From Halanaeroarchaeum sulfurireducens (GTDB taxonomy: Archaea; Halobacteriota; Halobacteria; Halobacteriales; Halobacteriaceae): a stretch of DNA of 64,000 bases. Position numbers and translations under genes: made by a program. Below are positions 45,284-52,628 of this stretch, one piece after another (within the stretch, counting starts at the first letter, position 1; each line of letters starts with the position of its first letter). A model generated the notes under the pieces. The model worked only from the letters and a program-made list of their open reading frames with translations, had not been told where the DNA came from and searched no databases. The stretch covers positions 620,001-684,000 of the forward strand of contig NZ_CP008874.1 of assembly GCF_001011115.1 (NCBI RefSeq), read 5' to 3'.

Positions 45284-47200
45284 TCAGATCAGCCGGAACG
45301 TCTCGAGGTTCTTCGGCGCGAACGTGCGGATGTTGTACTCGTGGTAGAGCGCCGAGGAGAGTTCCTGGGTGGAGCGCTCGTCGCCGTGGACACAGAGTAC
45401 CTTCTCCGGCCGGGGGTTCATCGTCTCCACGAAGTCCATGAGTCCCTGGCGGTCGGCGTGACCGGAGAACCCGTCGACGGTCTCGACGTCGACCTTGAGC
45501 GTGAGTCGGTCGGCCCGACCCCCGTCGTTCGAGATGGGGATCTCGTCCCAGCCGTTCTGGATCCGACGCCCGAGCGTCCCCTGGGCCTGGTATCCGACGA
45601 AGACCATCGTGCTCTTCGGGTCCGGGCCGATGTGTTCGAGCCAGGACATGATGGGGCCACCGGTGACCATCCCCGACGTCGAGAGGATGATGGACTGCTC
45701 GTCCTCGGCGACGTCCATGCGCTCGTCCTCGCCCCCGTCGATCTGGTTGAACGCGTCCGCGAGGAACGGGTTGGCGTCCTCGTGGAAAATCTGATCGCGA
45801 AGGTCGTCTCGGAGGTACTCGGGATAGGTCGTGTGAATGGCCGTCGCCTCGAGGATCATGCCGTCGAGGTGAACGGGCATCTCGGGGATTTTACCCTCGC
45901 GCATCGCCTTCTCGAGGACGAGCATGATCTCCTGGGAACGCCCGACGGCGAACGCCGGTATGAGGATCTTCCCTCCCCTCTCGTAGGTTTCGTTGATGAC
46001 GTCGATGAGCTGTTTCTCGGCGTCCTCCTGATCGGTCTGGTAGTCGTTTCGGCCGCCGTACGTGGATTCCAGAACCAGGGTCTCGACGCGCGGGAAGTCG
46101 TTGACTGCACCGTTGAACAGGCGCGTGTCGTCGTAGTGGATGTCGCCGGAGAACGCGACGTTGTACAGTCCGTCCCCGATGTGGAAGTGTGAGACGGCCG
46201 ATCCGAGGATGTGTCCCGCGTTGTGGAGCGTGAGTTTGACGTCGGGGGCGATGTCGGTCACGTCGCCGTACTCGAGGGGGATGGTGTGTTTGATTGCTTC
46301 CCGGACCATCTCCGAACCGTAGGGCGGTGTCCGTCCCTCCTTCGAGGCGACGTCGAGATAATCGAGGGTCAACAGCCCCATTAGATCCCTCGTGGGCTCG
46401 GTCGTGTAAATCGGTCCGTCGTAGCCATATTTGAACAGGAGCGGGATCAGCGCGGAGTGGTCGAGGTGTGCGTGTGTCAGGACGACCGCGTCGATGGTGG
46501 CCGCGCCAGCGCCCAGGGCTTCCGGGACCTGGAGATAGGGCACCTCGTCCGAGCCGGGTTTGTCCCCGGTGTCGATAAGGATCCGCGTCTCGGGCGTCGA
46601 GAGGAGGAACGCCGCACGCCCGACCTCCCGGCAACAGCCGAGGGTCGTGATACGAACCCACTCGTCGTCGGACATCTCTTCGCGGTGAATCTGTCGTCCG
46701 ACCCGCTCCAGGATATCACGCCGCTCGTCGCGTTCCTGTTTCAGGAAGTTGCGGACGTTGCTCACGGTCGCAGATTCGAGCGGCGGCGTTCGCAGCACCT
46801 CCGGGGTCCATCCCGACTCCTGGGTGATGTCGCGCAACGTGGAGCCGTGGCGGCCGATGACCATCCCGGGTTTCGAGGCCTCGATGACGACTTCGCCGGT
46901 GTCCTCGTGGAAGTCCAGATCCGTGACTCCCGCGTCGTCCGGGATCACGTCCATGATCTGCTCGCGTGCCGTGTCGGGACGCGTGAGGACGGCCGGGTCG
47001 GGGCGAACGGTGATCCGTTTGCGGAGCTGACTCGCGAGCCGCCGGATGAGATCGCCGTTCCGCGCGAATTTCTTCGGGTCCCTGGTGTAGACGACCAGTT
47101 CCGGCCCCTCGTATTTCACCTCCGTTACCGAGATGTCGGGCGGTACTTCGCTCTCTATCGTCGCTTGAATGTCTTCGAGTTGCTGATCTACCGCACTCAT
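45284..47200 (-). CDS. fttA: transcription termination factor aCPSF1/FttA (beta-CASP ribonuclease)
   Basis: The protein (638 aa) has N-terminal KH domains (ERKH-like region with GMVIGRHGSTLRDITQ), a metallo-beta-lactamase domain with VVLTHAHLDHSALIP, and a beta-CASP domain. The C-terminal region has PHVSGHADRQGL-like GFSGHADRQG and VLCVHGDERSTQELSSAL. FttA cleaves nascent RNA 3' ends and terminates transcription in archaea. Length and motif order are normal. ATG 47200 is used. Confidence 0.96.
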   Translation of the reverse strand: MSAVDQQLEDIQATIESEVPPDISVTEVKYEGPELVVYTRDPKKFARNGDLIRRLASQLRKRITVRPDPAVLTRPDTAREQIMDVIPDDAGVTDLDFHEDTGEVVIEASKPGMVIGRHGSTLRDITQESGWTPEVLRTPPLESATVSNVRNFLKQERDERRDILERVGRQIHREEMSDDEWVRITTLGCCREVGRAAFLLSTPETRILIDTGDKPGSDEVPYLQVPEALGAGAATIDAVVLTHAHLDHSALIPLLFKYGYDGPIYTTEPTRDLMGLLTLDYLDVASKEGRTPPYGSEMVREAIKHTIPLEYGDVTDIAPDVKLTLHNAGHILGSAVSHFHIGDGLYNVAFSGDIHYDDTRLFNGAVNDFPRVETLVLESTYGGRNDYQTDQEDAEKQLIDVINETYERGGKILIPAFAVGRSQEIMLVLEKAMREGKIPEMPVHLDGMILEATAIHTTYPEYLRDDLRDQIFHEDANPFLADAFNQIDGGEDERMDVAEDEQSIILSTSGMVTGGPIMSWLEHIGPDPKSTMVFVGYQAQGTLGRRIQNGWDEIPISNDGGRADRLTLKVDVETVDGFSGHADRQGLMDFVETMNPRPEKVLCVHGDERSTQELSSALYHEYNIRTFAPKNLETFRLI

Positions 47201-47413
47201 AGTGCAAAGGTTCGGGATTCGGGATCGAGTGTCGCGTTTCGAGGATCAACGCCGCTGCTCGCCCACCAATCGCCGGACGGCAATCGGCGGACCTCGTCTG
47301 TCATCACAGCACGCAGTATTCCAACAGTCATCGCTCGTAGCGGTGCGCCCTTCGCTGGGCTCCGCGGGAATGTTCCGGGGAAAACCCGCTTGATTTGTGT
47401 TTTACTCGTGCCA

Positions 47414-47421
47414 TTATAAAA
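47414..47421 (+). promoter_or_regulatory. TATA box of the gene at 47463
   Basis: TTATAAAA lies about 45 bases upstream of ATG 47463, giving an expected leader of about 18 bases. The 47201-47413 stretch holds no gene and probably the fttA promoter on the minus strand. Confidence 0.55.
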
Positions 47422-47462
47422 GCCTTCGCAAAGTTGGTAGGCGTCCCCGTCCCAGTGGGGGT

Positions 47463-47936
47463 ATGCAGGTCACGAAAGCGGTCGTCGAACGGGAACACGA
47501 GTGGACGCGCGAACGAGCACAGACCGTCGTCCCGGTGGCGAACGAGGCCCGCGATCGGCTCGGTGACGCGTTCGGGGTCGACGTCGCGCCCGTGACCGAG
47601 GCGCAGTACGAGGCGGTCGTCGACGAGACGTACGCCGACGGCGACCGGGCGGTGAACGTGGCAGCGATGACGGCACTCCTCCGGGATCTCGACGTCGAGG
47701 CGGACTATCCCGGGTTCATCGTGGACGAACTCCTCGGTCGGGAACTCGCCGGGATGATCGCCCGCGAGCAGCCCTTACGGATGCTCGCAGAGGCGACGTT
47801 TCACTACGCCGACGTCTACACCCACGTCGACGGTCCGGCCGGCGTCGACGACCTGGACGCGGCGCTCGCGGCGGGTGTGCAGACTCGCCTTCCGGGCTGG
47901 GACTGGGTGGACGATGACCCCTTTGCGATCCACTGA
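47463..47936 (+). CDS. uncharacterised haloarchaeal protein
   Basis: The protein (157 aa) starts MQVTKAVVEREHEWTRERAQ and ends GWDWVDDDPFAIH. It is acidic, probably helical, with no transmembrane segment. A conserved-looking core LLGRELAGMIAREQPLRMLA suggests a structured domain. No function can be assigned. ATG 47463 follows a TATA box by about 45 bases. It faces a small minus-strand gene 25 bases downstream. Confidence 0.65.
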   Translation: MQVTKAVVEREHEWTRERAQTVVPVANEARDRLGDAFGVDVAPVTEAQYEAVVDETYADGDRAVNVAAMTALLRDLDVEADYPGFIVDELLGRELAGMIAREQPLRMLAEATFHYADVYTHVDGPAGVDDLDAALAAGVQTRLPGWDWVDDDPFAIH

Positions 47937-47961
47937 CGAAGCCAAAAACAGACCGGGGGAA

Positions 47962-48108
47962 TTACTCCTCGCTGGCGATATCTATTTCCTCTTCCTCTGC
48001 TTCGGGCATCTCCTCGTCCGCTTCGAGCGTCCGCTTGACCTCCTCGCGGCGGAGTTGTTCTTCTTTGACCTTCCCCTTCCGCTCGCGACCACGTTTCGTG
48101 TCGCCCAT
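47962..48108 (-). CDS. small highly charged protein
   Basis: A 48-residue protein: MGDTKRGRERKGKVKEEQLR, then REEVKRTLEADEEMPEAEEE and a short end IDIASEE. The N-terminal half is basic and the C-terminal half acidic, probably a helix with charge segregation. The clean start, stop and position between divergent genes support a real gene. No family is named; such proteins sometimes accompany ribosomal or nucleic-acid functions in haloarchaea. Confidence 0.6.
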   Translation of the reverse strand: MGDTKRGRERKGKVKEEQLRREEVKRTLEADEEMPEAEEEEIDIASEE

Positions 48109-48180
48109 GGCGTGGAAGTTGTTCGCATGGACCATAAGTCTTCACGCCGGTACCGCGGCGCGACATCGGGGAGAAAGTAT

Positions 48181-48669
48181 ATGGTCGACCTGTACCCGGG
48201 GTGGATCGTGCAGGAGGCGACCATCACGTATCCCGTCACCGACGGATCGGTACTCCTGATCGAGAAGAAACGCGGCGTCGGCGCGGGACTGTACAACGGA
48301 CCAGGCGGCAAAGTCGAGGCGGGCGAATCGCCACGGGAAGCCGCCCGTCGAGAGGTCCGCGAGGAGATCCGGGTCCGCGTCCCGGCCCTGTCGAAATTCG
48401 GGGAACTCGAATTCGTCTTCGGTGGCGATCACTTCATGACGGTCCATGTCTACCGCGCTCCGGGCGTCCTGGGTGATCCCGAGGAGACGGTGGAAGCGAA
48501 GCCTCGCTGGGTGGCCCTGGACGCCGTGCCCTACGATCGAATGTGGGAGGACGACCGGTACTGGCTGCCGCTTCTCCTCGCGGGCCGAACGTTCCGTGGC
48601 TGGTTTCGGTTCGACGGGGCTGGGGAGACCCTCCGGGGCCGATTCGTCGAGCCCGACGTCACGGTGTAG
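48181..48669 (+). CDS. Nudix hydrolase (MutT/MTH1-like)
   Basis: The 162-residue protein has the Nudix box GPGGKVEAGESPREAARREV followed by REEIRV (G-x5-E-x7-RE-x-x-E-E pattern), near residues 41-65. The C-terminal half includes WVALDAVPYDRMWEDDRYWL and GWFRFDGAGETLRG, typical of 8-oxo-dGTP diphosphatase-like members. It may cleanse oxidised nucleotides. ATG 48181 begins the core. An in-frame ATG at 48130 would add 17 basic residues, less likely as it overlaps the upstream promoter region. Confidence 0.9.
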   Translation: MVDLYPGWIVQEATITYPVTDGSVLLIEKKRGVGAGLYNGPGGKVEAGESPREAARREVREEIRVRVPALSKFGELEFVFGGDHFMTVHVYRAPGVLGDPEETVEAKPRWVALDAVPYDRMWEDDRYWLPLLLAGRTFRGWFRFDGAGETLRGRFVEPDVTV

Positions 48670-48687
48670 GACGGGCGTGGTTCAGGG

Positions 48688-48695
48688 GATTTAAG
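48688..48695 (+). promoter_or_regulatory. TATA box of proS
   Basis: GATTTAAG lies about 29 bases upstream of ATG 48721. Confidence 0.5.
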
Positions 48696-48720
48696 CCACT
48701 CTCCGCTCAGATGTGGTGTA

Positions 48721-50175
48721 ATGAGTGGCGAACAGGAACTCGGCATTACCGAGTCGAAGGAGCACAACCCCGGCGACTGGTACGCCGAGGTTGTCCAGAA
48801 GGCAAAACTCGCGGACTACGCGCCGATGGGCGGGTTCATCGTCACCCGTCCCCGCGGGTATGCCCTCTGGGAGGCCATCAAGGACAACCTCGACGGCTGG
48901 TTCAAAGAGACGGGTGCGCAGAACGCCTACTTCCCGATGTTCATCCCCGAGGGGTATCTCGAACGGGAGAAGGACATCGTGGAGGGTTTCGATCCCGAGG
49001 TCGCCTGGGTCACCCACGGCGGGTACGACGAACTCGAGGAACGACTCGCGGTCCGACCGACCAGCGAGAGCATTATCGCACCGTTCATGGCGAAGTGGGT
49101 GCGAAGTTACCGGGACCTTCCGCTCCGTCTCAATCAGTGGAACTCGGTCGTCCGATGGGAGGCAACGGAGACAAAGCCGTTCTTCCGGACGAAAGAGTTC
49201 CTCTGGCAGGAGGGCCATACCGCCCACGCCAGCGAGTCGGGGGCCTGGGAGGAGATGACGCTCCGACTCGACCAGTATCAACGGCTCTACGAGGACGTCC
49301 TCGCGATCCCGGTCCTTCGCGGTCGCAAGCCCGAACACGACAAGTTCCCGGGCGCCGACACCACGACGACGGTCGAGGCCCTCATGCCGGACGGCAAGAC
49401 CGTCCAGGGTGGGACCAGTCACTACCTCGGACAGAGCTTCGCCGACGCCTTCGATATCTCCTTCGTGGACGAAGACGAGGACGAACGAATCGCCCATACG
49501 ACGTCCTGGGGGCTGTCGTGGCGGTCCATCGGTGCCCTCATCATGACACACTCGGACGATCAGGGGCTGGTCCTTCCCCCGACCGTGGCCCAGGAACAGG
49601 TCGTTATCGTTCCCATCTGGCAGGAGGACACGAAGGAGACCGTCCTTCAGTACGCGAGCGAGATCGCGGCGGAACTACAGGACGCGGGCATTCGCGTGAA
49701 ACTGGACGACCGGGACGAACGCAACCCCGGGTTCAAGTTCAACGAGTGGGAGCTCAAGGGCGTCCCGGTGCGTCTGGAGATCGGACCGAACGAAGTCGAC
49801 GACGAGGAAGTCACCGTCGTTCATCGGCCGGACGGCGAGACGATCACCGACGACCGAGGGGACATCGTCGAGAGCCTCCGGGACCACCTCGATGAGGTCT
49901 ACGCGAAACTCTACGCCGCTGCCGAGGAGAATCTAGAGGAAAACATTCGGGAGGCGTCGTCCCGGAACGAGATTCTCGGTACGATCGGACAGCATGGCGG
50001 ATACGTGAAGGCACCGTGGTGTGGCGACGAAGCCTGTGAAACTGAAGTGAAAGAGCAGATCCACGCCGAGGTCGTCATGGTGCCATTCGACGAGGACGAG
50101 GAACCGATCGGCGAGACCTGTGCCGTCTGCGGCGACGAGGCCGAGACGACGGCGTACTTCGCGAAGTCGTACTGA
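48721..50175 (+). CDS. proS: prolyl-tRNA synthetase
   Basis: This class II aminoacyl-tRNA synthetase (484 aa, archaeal/eukaryal type with no editing insertion) has motif 2 in RWEATETKPFFRTKEFLWQE, motif 3 in SWGLSWRSIGALIMTHSDDQ, an anticodon-binding domain (VVIVPIWQEDTKETVLQYA), and a C-terminal zinc-type domain with four cysteines (WCGDEACETEV ... ETCAVCGDEAETT). It charges tRNA(Pro). ATG 48721 begins the conserved N-terminus. Confidence 0.97.
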   Translation: MSGEQELGITESKEHNPGDWYAEVVQKAKLADYAPMGGFIVTRPRGYALWEAIKDNLDGWFKETGAQNAYFPMFIPEGYLEREKDIVEGFDPEVAWVTHGGYDELEERLAVRPTSESIIAPFMAKWVRSYRDLPLRLNQWNSVVRWEATETKPFFRTKEFLWQEGHTAHASESGAWEEMTLRLDQYQRLYEDVLAIPVLRGRKPEHDKFPGADTTTTVEALMPDGKTVQGGTSHYLGQSFADAFDISFVDEDEDERIAHTTSWGLSWRSIGALIMTHSDDQGLVLPPTVAQEQVVIVPIWQEDTKETVLQYASEIAAELQDAGIRVKLDDRDERNPGFKFNEWELKGVPVRLEIGPNEVDDEEVTVVHRPDGETITDDRGDIVESLRDHLDEVYAKLYAAAEENLEENIREASSRNEILGTIGQHGGYVKAPWCGDEACETEVKEQIHAEVVMVPFDEDEEPIGETCAVCGDEAETTAYFAKSY

Positions 50176-50234
50176 AAACCCCCGTACTGCATGGGGGCAA
50201 CGGCTGTTTTCGAACGCTGCGAAATTCCGTTCAA

Positions 50235-50255
50235 TTTATATATTACTGGACAGTA
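50235..50255 (+). promoter_or_regulatory. TATA box with adjoining inverted repeat upstream of the HTH-10 gene
   Basis: TTTATATATT (50235-50244) is followed by TACTG-GA-CAGTA (50244-50255), a perfect 5-bp inverted repeat. The gene starts at 50312, leaving a leader of about 45 bases. The palindrome overlaps the TATA edge, where a repressor or the HTH-10 protein itself could act. Confidence 0.45.
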
Positions 50256-50311
50256 TTTTCATCAGAACGGTCGTTCGGATCGACCACCGTCCAAACGGAG
50301 TAGTTGCCAGT

Positions 50312-50947
50312 ATGTCCCAACAATCCGTCGAGAAATCGCACGGTATACACGAGCGTGAGGTTCAGGTGGTCTTCGAGATCGCCCCGAAAGGCCCCTGTTT
50401 CCTGGACGACATGGACGGCGAAATCTCCCACGTCGAACTCTACTTCCCGGGGGGTGAGTGCCACTCGGACGTCACGATCTGCCGGAACAACGGGTCGGAT
50501 CAGGACGTCGAGGTCATGAACTACACGGGCGACATCTGCACCAACTGCCCGGGCGTCGTGTTCGGGGAACACGACCTGGTCCCTCGGTACAAAAAACGGG
50601 ACGATGATGGATTCGTCGTCCAGGTCCACCTGCCCTCCAGCAACGAACTCTCGGACGTCGTTTCAGACCTCCGTCGCGTCTCCGAGTACGTGCGAATCCT
50701 TCGTATCGTCGACGTCAGCGATCAACAGGTCGATGACGTCGTGGGCGAAGTGGACTACACGCAACTGACGGACAAGCAACGCGTGGCCCTCGAAGGTGCC
50801 GTCACCGCGGGTTACTACGACCTCTCGAAGGAGGTTCCTCTGGCGGAACTGGCCGCGGAGTTCGGCATTTCGACCTCGGCGCTCTCACAGCGTCTCGCTC
50901 GCGCCGAACAGAACGTCATGGGCCAACTGTTTCGCGACCGCGGCTGA
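50312..50947 (+). CDS. bacterio-opsin-activator-type HTH-10 regulator (DmsR-like)
   Basis: The protein (211 aa) has an N-terminal sensor-like half with cysteines C-R-N-N and CTNCPGVVFGEHDL, and a C-terminal HTH-10 domain (LTDKQRVALEGAVTAGYYDL and ELAAEFGISTSALSQRLARA). HTH-10 proteins activate DMSO reductase operons in haloarchaea (DmsR). It precedes the rhodanese and psr genes, so it is the likely regulator. The start ATG 50312 is followed by SQQSVEK. A second HTH-10 gene lies at 57396. Confidence 0.88.
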   Translation: MSQQSVEKSHGIHEREVQVVFEIAPKGPCFLDDMDGEISHVELYFPGGECHSDVTICRNNGSDQDVEVMNYTGDICTNCPGVVFGEHDLVPRYKKRDDDGFVVQVHLPSSNELSDVVSDLRRVSEYVRILRIVDVSDQQVDDVVGEVDYTQLTDKQRVALEGAVTAGYYDLSKEVPLAELAAEFGISTSALSQRLARAEQNVMGQLFRDRG

Positions 50948-51008
50948 GTCGTGTTGCTCGACGCGGTTTCCTTCTGCCGAAGGGAGCTCGGAAATATACC
51001 TCTTTCCT

Positions 51009-51050
51009 TATAAAACCTGAACCACTCCCGAGTTACGGTCATCACCGTTC
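51009..51050 (+). promoter_or_regulatory. conserved promoter element P1 (rhodanese gene)
   Basis: TATAAAACCTGAACCACTCC and the following CGAGTTACGG...CCGTTC match the element at 52445-52486 in 33 of 42 positions with no gap. Distance from TATA to ATG 51070 is 61 bases. This suggests a shared operator next to the TATA box, probably used by one of the HTH-10 proteins. Confidence 0.75.
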
Positions 51051-51069
51051 TTCGCATTGGAAGAGGTGT

Positions 51070-52350
51070 ATGGGAGAGAAGCTTGACCGCCGACGGTTCA
51101 TTCAGTTGACCGGTGCTACTGGTATGGCAGCCATCGCTGGCTGTTCTGGAGACAACGGAGACCAGCAGACCACCGAACCCGCGACAGAGGAACCGACCGA
51201 AGAACCGACAGAGGAACCGACCGAAGAACCGACAGAGGAGGGACCCGATTACACCAACCCCTCGGAAACGGAGAATGCGCTCATTGAGCCACAGACGCTG
51301 AACGAGTGGGTCGAAGCCGGACTCGTCAATAGCGACGACGTGTACGCAGACCCGCGGGTTGCAGTCATCAGATCCGACGCGGGCGGGTATGCTTCAGGCC
51401 ACGTGCCTGGTGCCGTGCCACTTGAGGTCGGTGATGCCGCTGGCGGTGCGTTGCTGAAGGCGACGCGCCTCGATGGCCTCGCCAAAACGAAGGCACTCGT
51501 CCCGACTGGCGAAACAGTCGATCAGCTCATTCAGAACGCCGGGGTCGGGCCGAACACCACCATCGTGATCTCGGGACCGGGCGAAGGTGCTTCGATGTAT
51601 TACGGCACCCGACTCTACTGGACCCTTCGGTTCTGGGGCTTCCCCCGCGAGCGGCTAAAACTCCTCAACGGCGGTACCGCCGCATACGGTGAAGAGTACG
51701 AATTGAGTTTCGAGAATGTTGAGACTCCCGAGACCGGCTACAACCTCGAGGCCTTTGACGAGCCGAACTACGGCCTCCGGAAGGGTCTGAACGAGATGCT
51801 CCAGCTGGTCGACGACGTCAACGCTGGCGAGAGTTCCGCATCGGTCATCGACCAGCGTGGAAGCTGGGATGCGAAGATCGCGAATAGCCACGTCGAATCG
51901 GCAGCGAACTACGTGGAAGGCGAGAGCTTCACGCAACCGGCCAAATGGAAGTCCGCCGACGAGATCGAGGAACACGTCTTCAGCTACGACGGCGTCGAAG
52001 ACGGCGACGAAATCGTAACGATGTGCCACAGCGGATTCAAGGGCACCCTTGCCTTCTTCGCCCTCGACGGGATCGTCGGATACGATAACGCCGCGCTGTT
52101 CGACGGCTCCTGGAAGTTCACCTGGAAGCAGTACAACGGCGAGCAAGACCCGACGCCGAATGACGCCTGGCGGACTGACATGCACGGTCGAACTGAAGGT
52201 GAAATAACGGCCACCGATCAGCTCAGCATCGATCCGGATCTCAACGAGCAGCTGACCGACCTGGCGACGCTCGATGCCAACCAGGTCAAAAAAGACGCCA
52301 TCGAATACATCGTTGGCGACACGAGTGGCGGCTTCGGCTGCGGCTCCTAG
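51070..52350 (+). CDS. Tat-exported lipoprotein with two rhodanese domains (sulfurtransferase)
   Basis: The protein (426 aa) has a Tat motif RRRFIQ and lipobox AGC with Cys25 as anchor. A Thr/Glu/Pro linker (repeats of EEPTEEPTEE, residues 40-57) precedes two rhodanese domains. The first (about 70-225) lacks a catalytic cysteine: the loop reads VVISGPGEGASM-like ISGPGEG. The second has C319 in VTMCHSGFKGTL. It should transfer sulfane sulfur outside the cell membrane, perhaps handing it to the adjacent PsrA. The tail GFGCGS adds a third exposed cysteine. Its promoter matches that of psrA. Confidence 0.85.
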   Translation: MGEKLDRRRFIQLTGATGMAAIAGCSGDNGDQQTTEPATEEPTEEPTEEPTEEPTEEGPDYTNPSETENALIEPQTLNEWVEAGLVNSDDVYADPRVAVIRSDAGGYASGHVPGAVPLEVGDAAGGALLKATRLDGLAKTKALVPTGETVDQLIQNAGVGPNTTIVISGPGEGASMYYGTRLYWTLRFWGFPRERLKLLNGGTAAYGEEYELSFENVETPETGYNLEAFDEPNYGLRKGLNEMLQLVDDVNAGESSASVIDQRGSWDAKIANSHVESAANYVEGESFTQPAKWKSADEIEEHVFSYDGVEDGDEIVTMCHSGFKGTLAFFALDGIVGYDNAALFDGSWKFTWKQYNGEQDPTPNDAWRTDMHGRTEGEITATDQLSIDPDLNEQLTDLATLDANQVKKDAIEYIVGDTSGGFGCGS

Positions 52351-52444
52351 ATCGTCGCACTGCTCGATCCGCACGAAATCGACATACACGCCCTTTCTTT
52401 CGCGCGCTATCGGACGAATAGCGATTCGTAACTAACTCCCTTCA

Positions 52445-52486
52445 TATAAAACCTTAACCGGTCCCGAGTATGGGCTATCTCCGTTC
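52445..52486 (+). promoter_or_regulatory. conserved promoter element P2 (psrA operon)
   Basis: TATAAAACCTTAACCGGTCC then CGAGTATGGG...CCGTTC. It is the second copy of the 42-base promoter element. The first start codon after it is ATG 52515 of a small ORF, 70 bases downstream of the TATA start, then ATG 52621 of psrA. Confidence 0.75.
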
Positions 52487-52514
52487 GTGGTCTGGTAGTA
52501 ATCGTTGAACAGTC

Positions 52515-52628
52515 ATGACGCTAATCGAAGATCATACGCCGGACCGCACGGTCGGGCGGCTCGACATCGAAGCGGGACAGCGGGCACGACAGCCCACGAC
52601 GGCATCGAGGTGTGTAGACGATGAGTAA
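52515..52628 (+). CDS. small leader ORF overlapping psrA
   Basis: The ORF encodes 37 residues: MTLIEDHTPDRTVGRLDIEA, then GQRARQPTTASRCVDDE. Its last codons GATGAGTAA overlap the psrA start (ATGAGTAA) by 8 bases. The layout suits translational coupling or an upstream regulatory ORF. It is the first ATG after promoter P2. It has no homologue that I recognise. Whether it makes a stable protein is not known. Confidence 0.4.
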   Translation: MTLIEDHTPDRTVGRLDIEAGQRARQPTTASRCVDDE

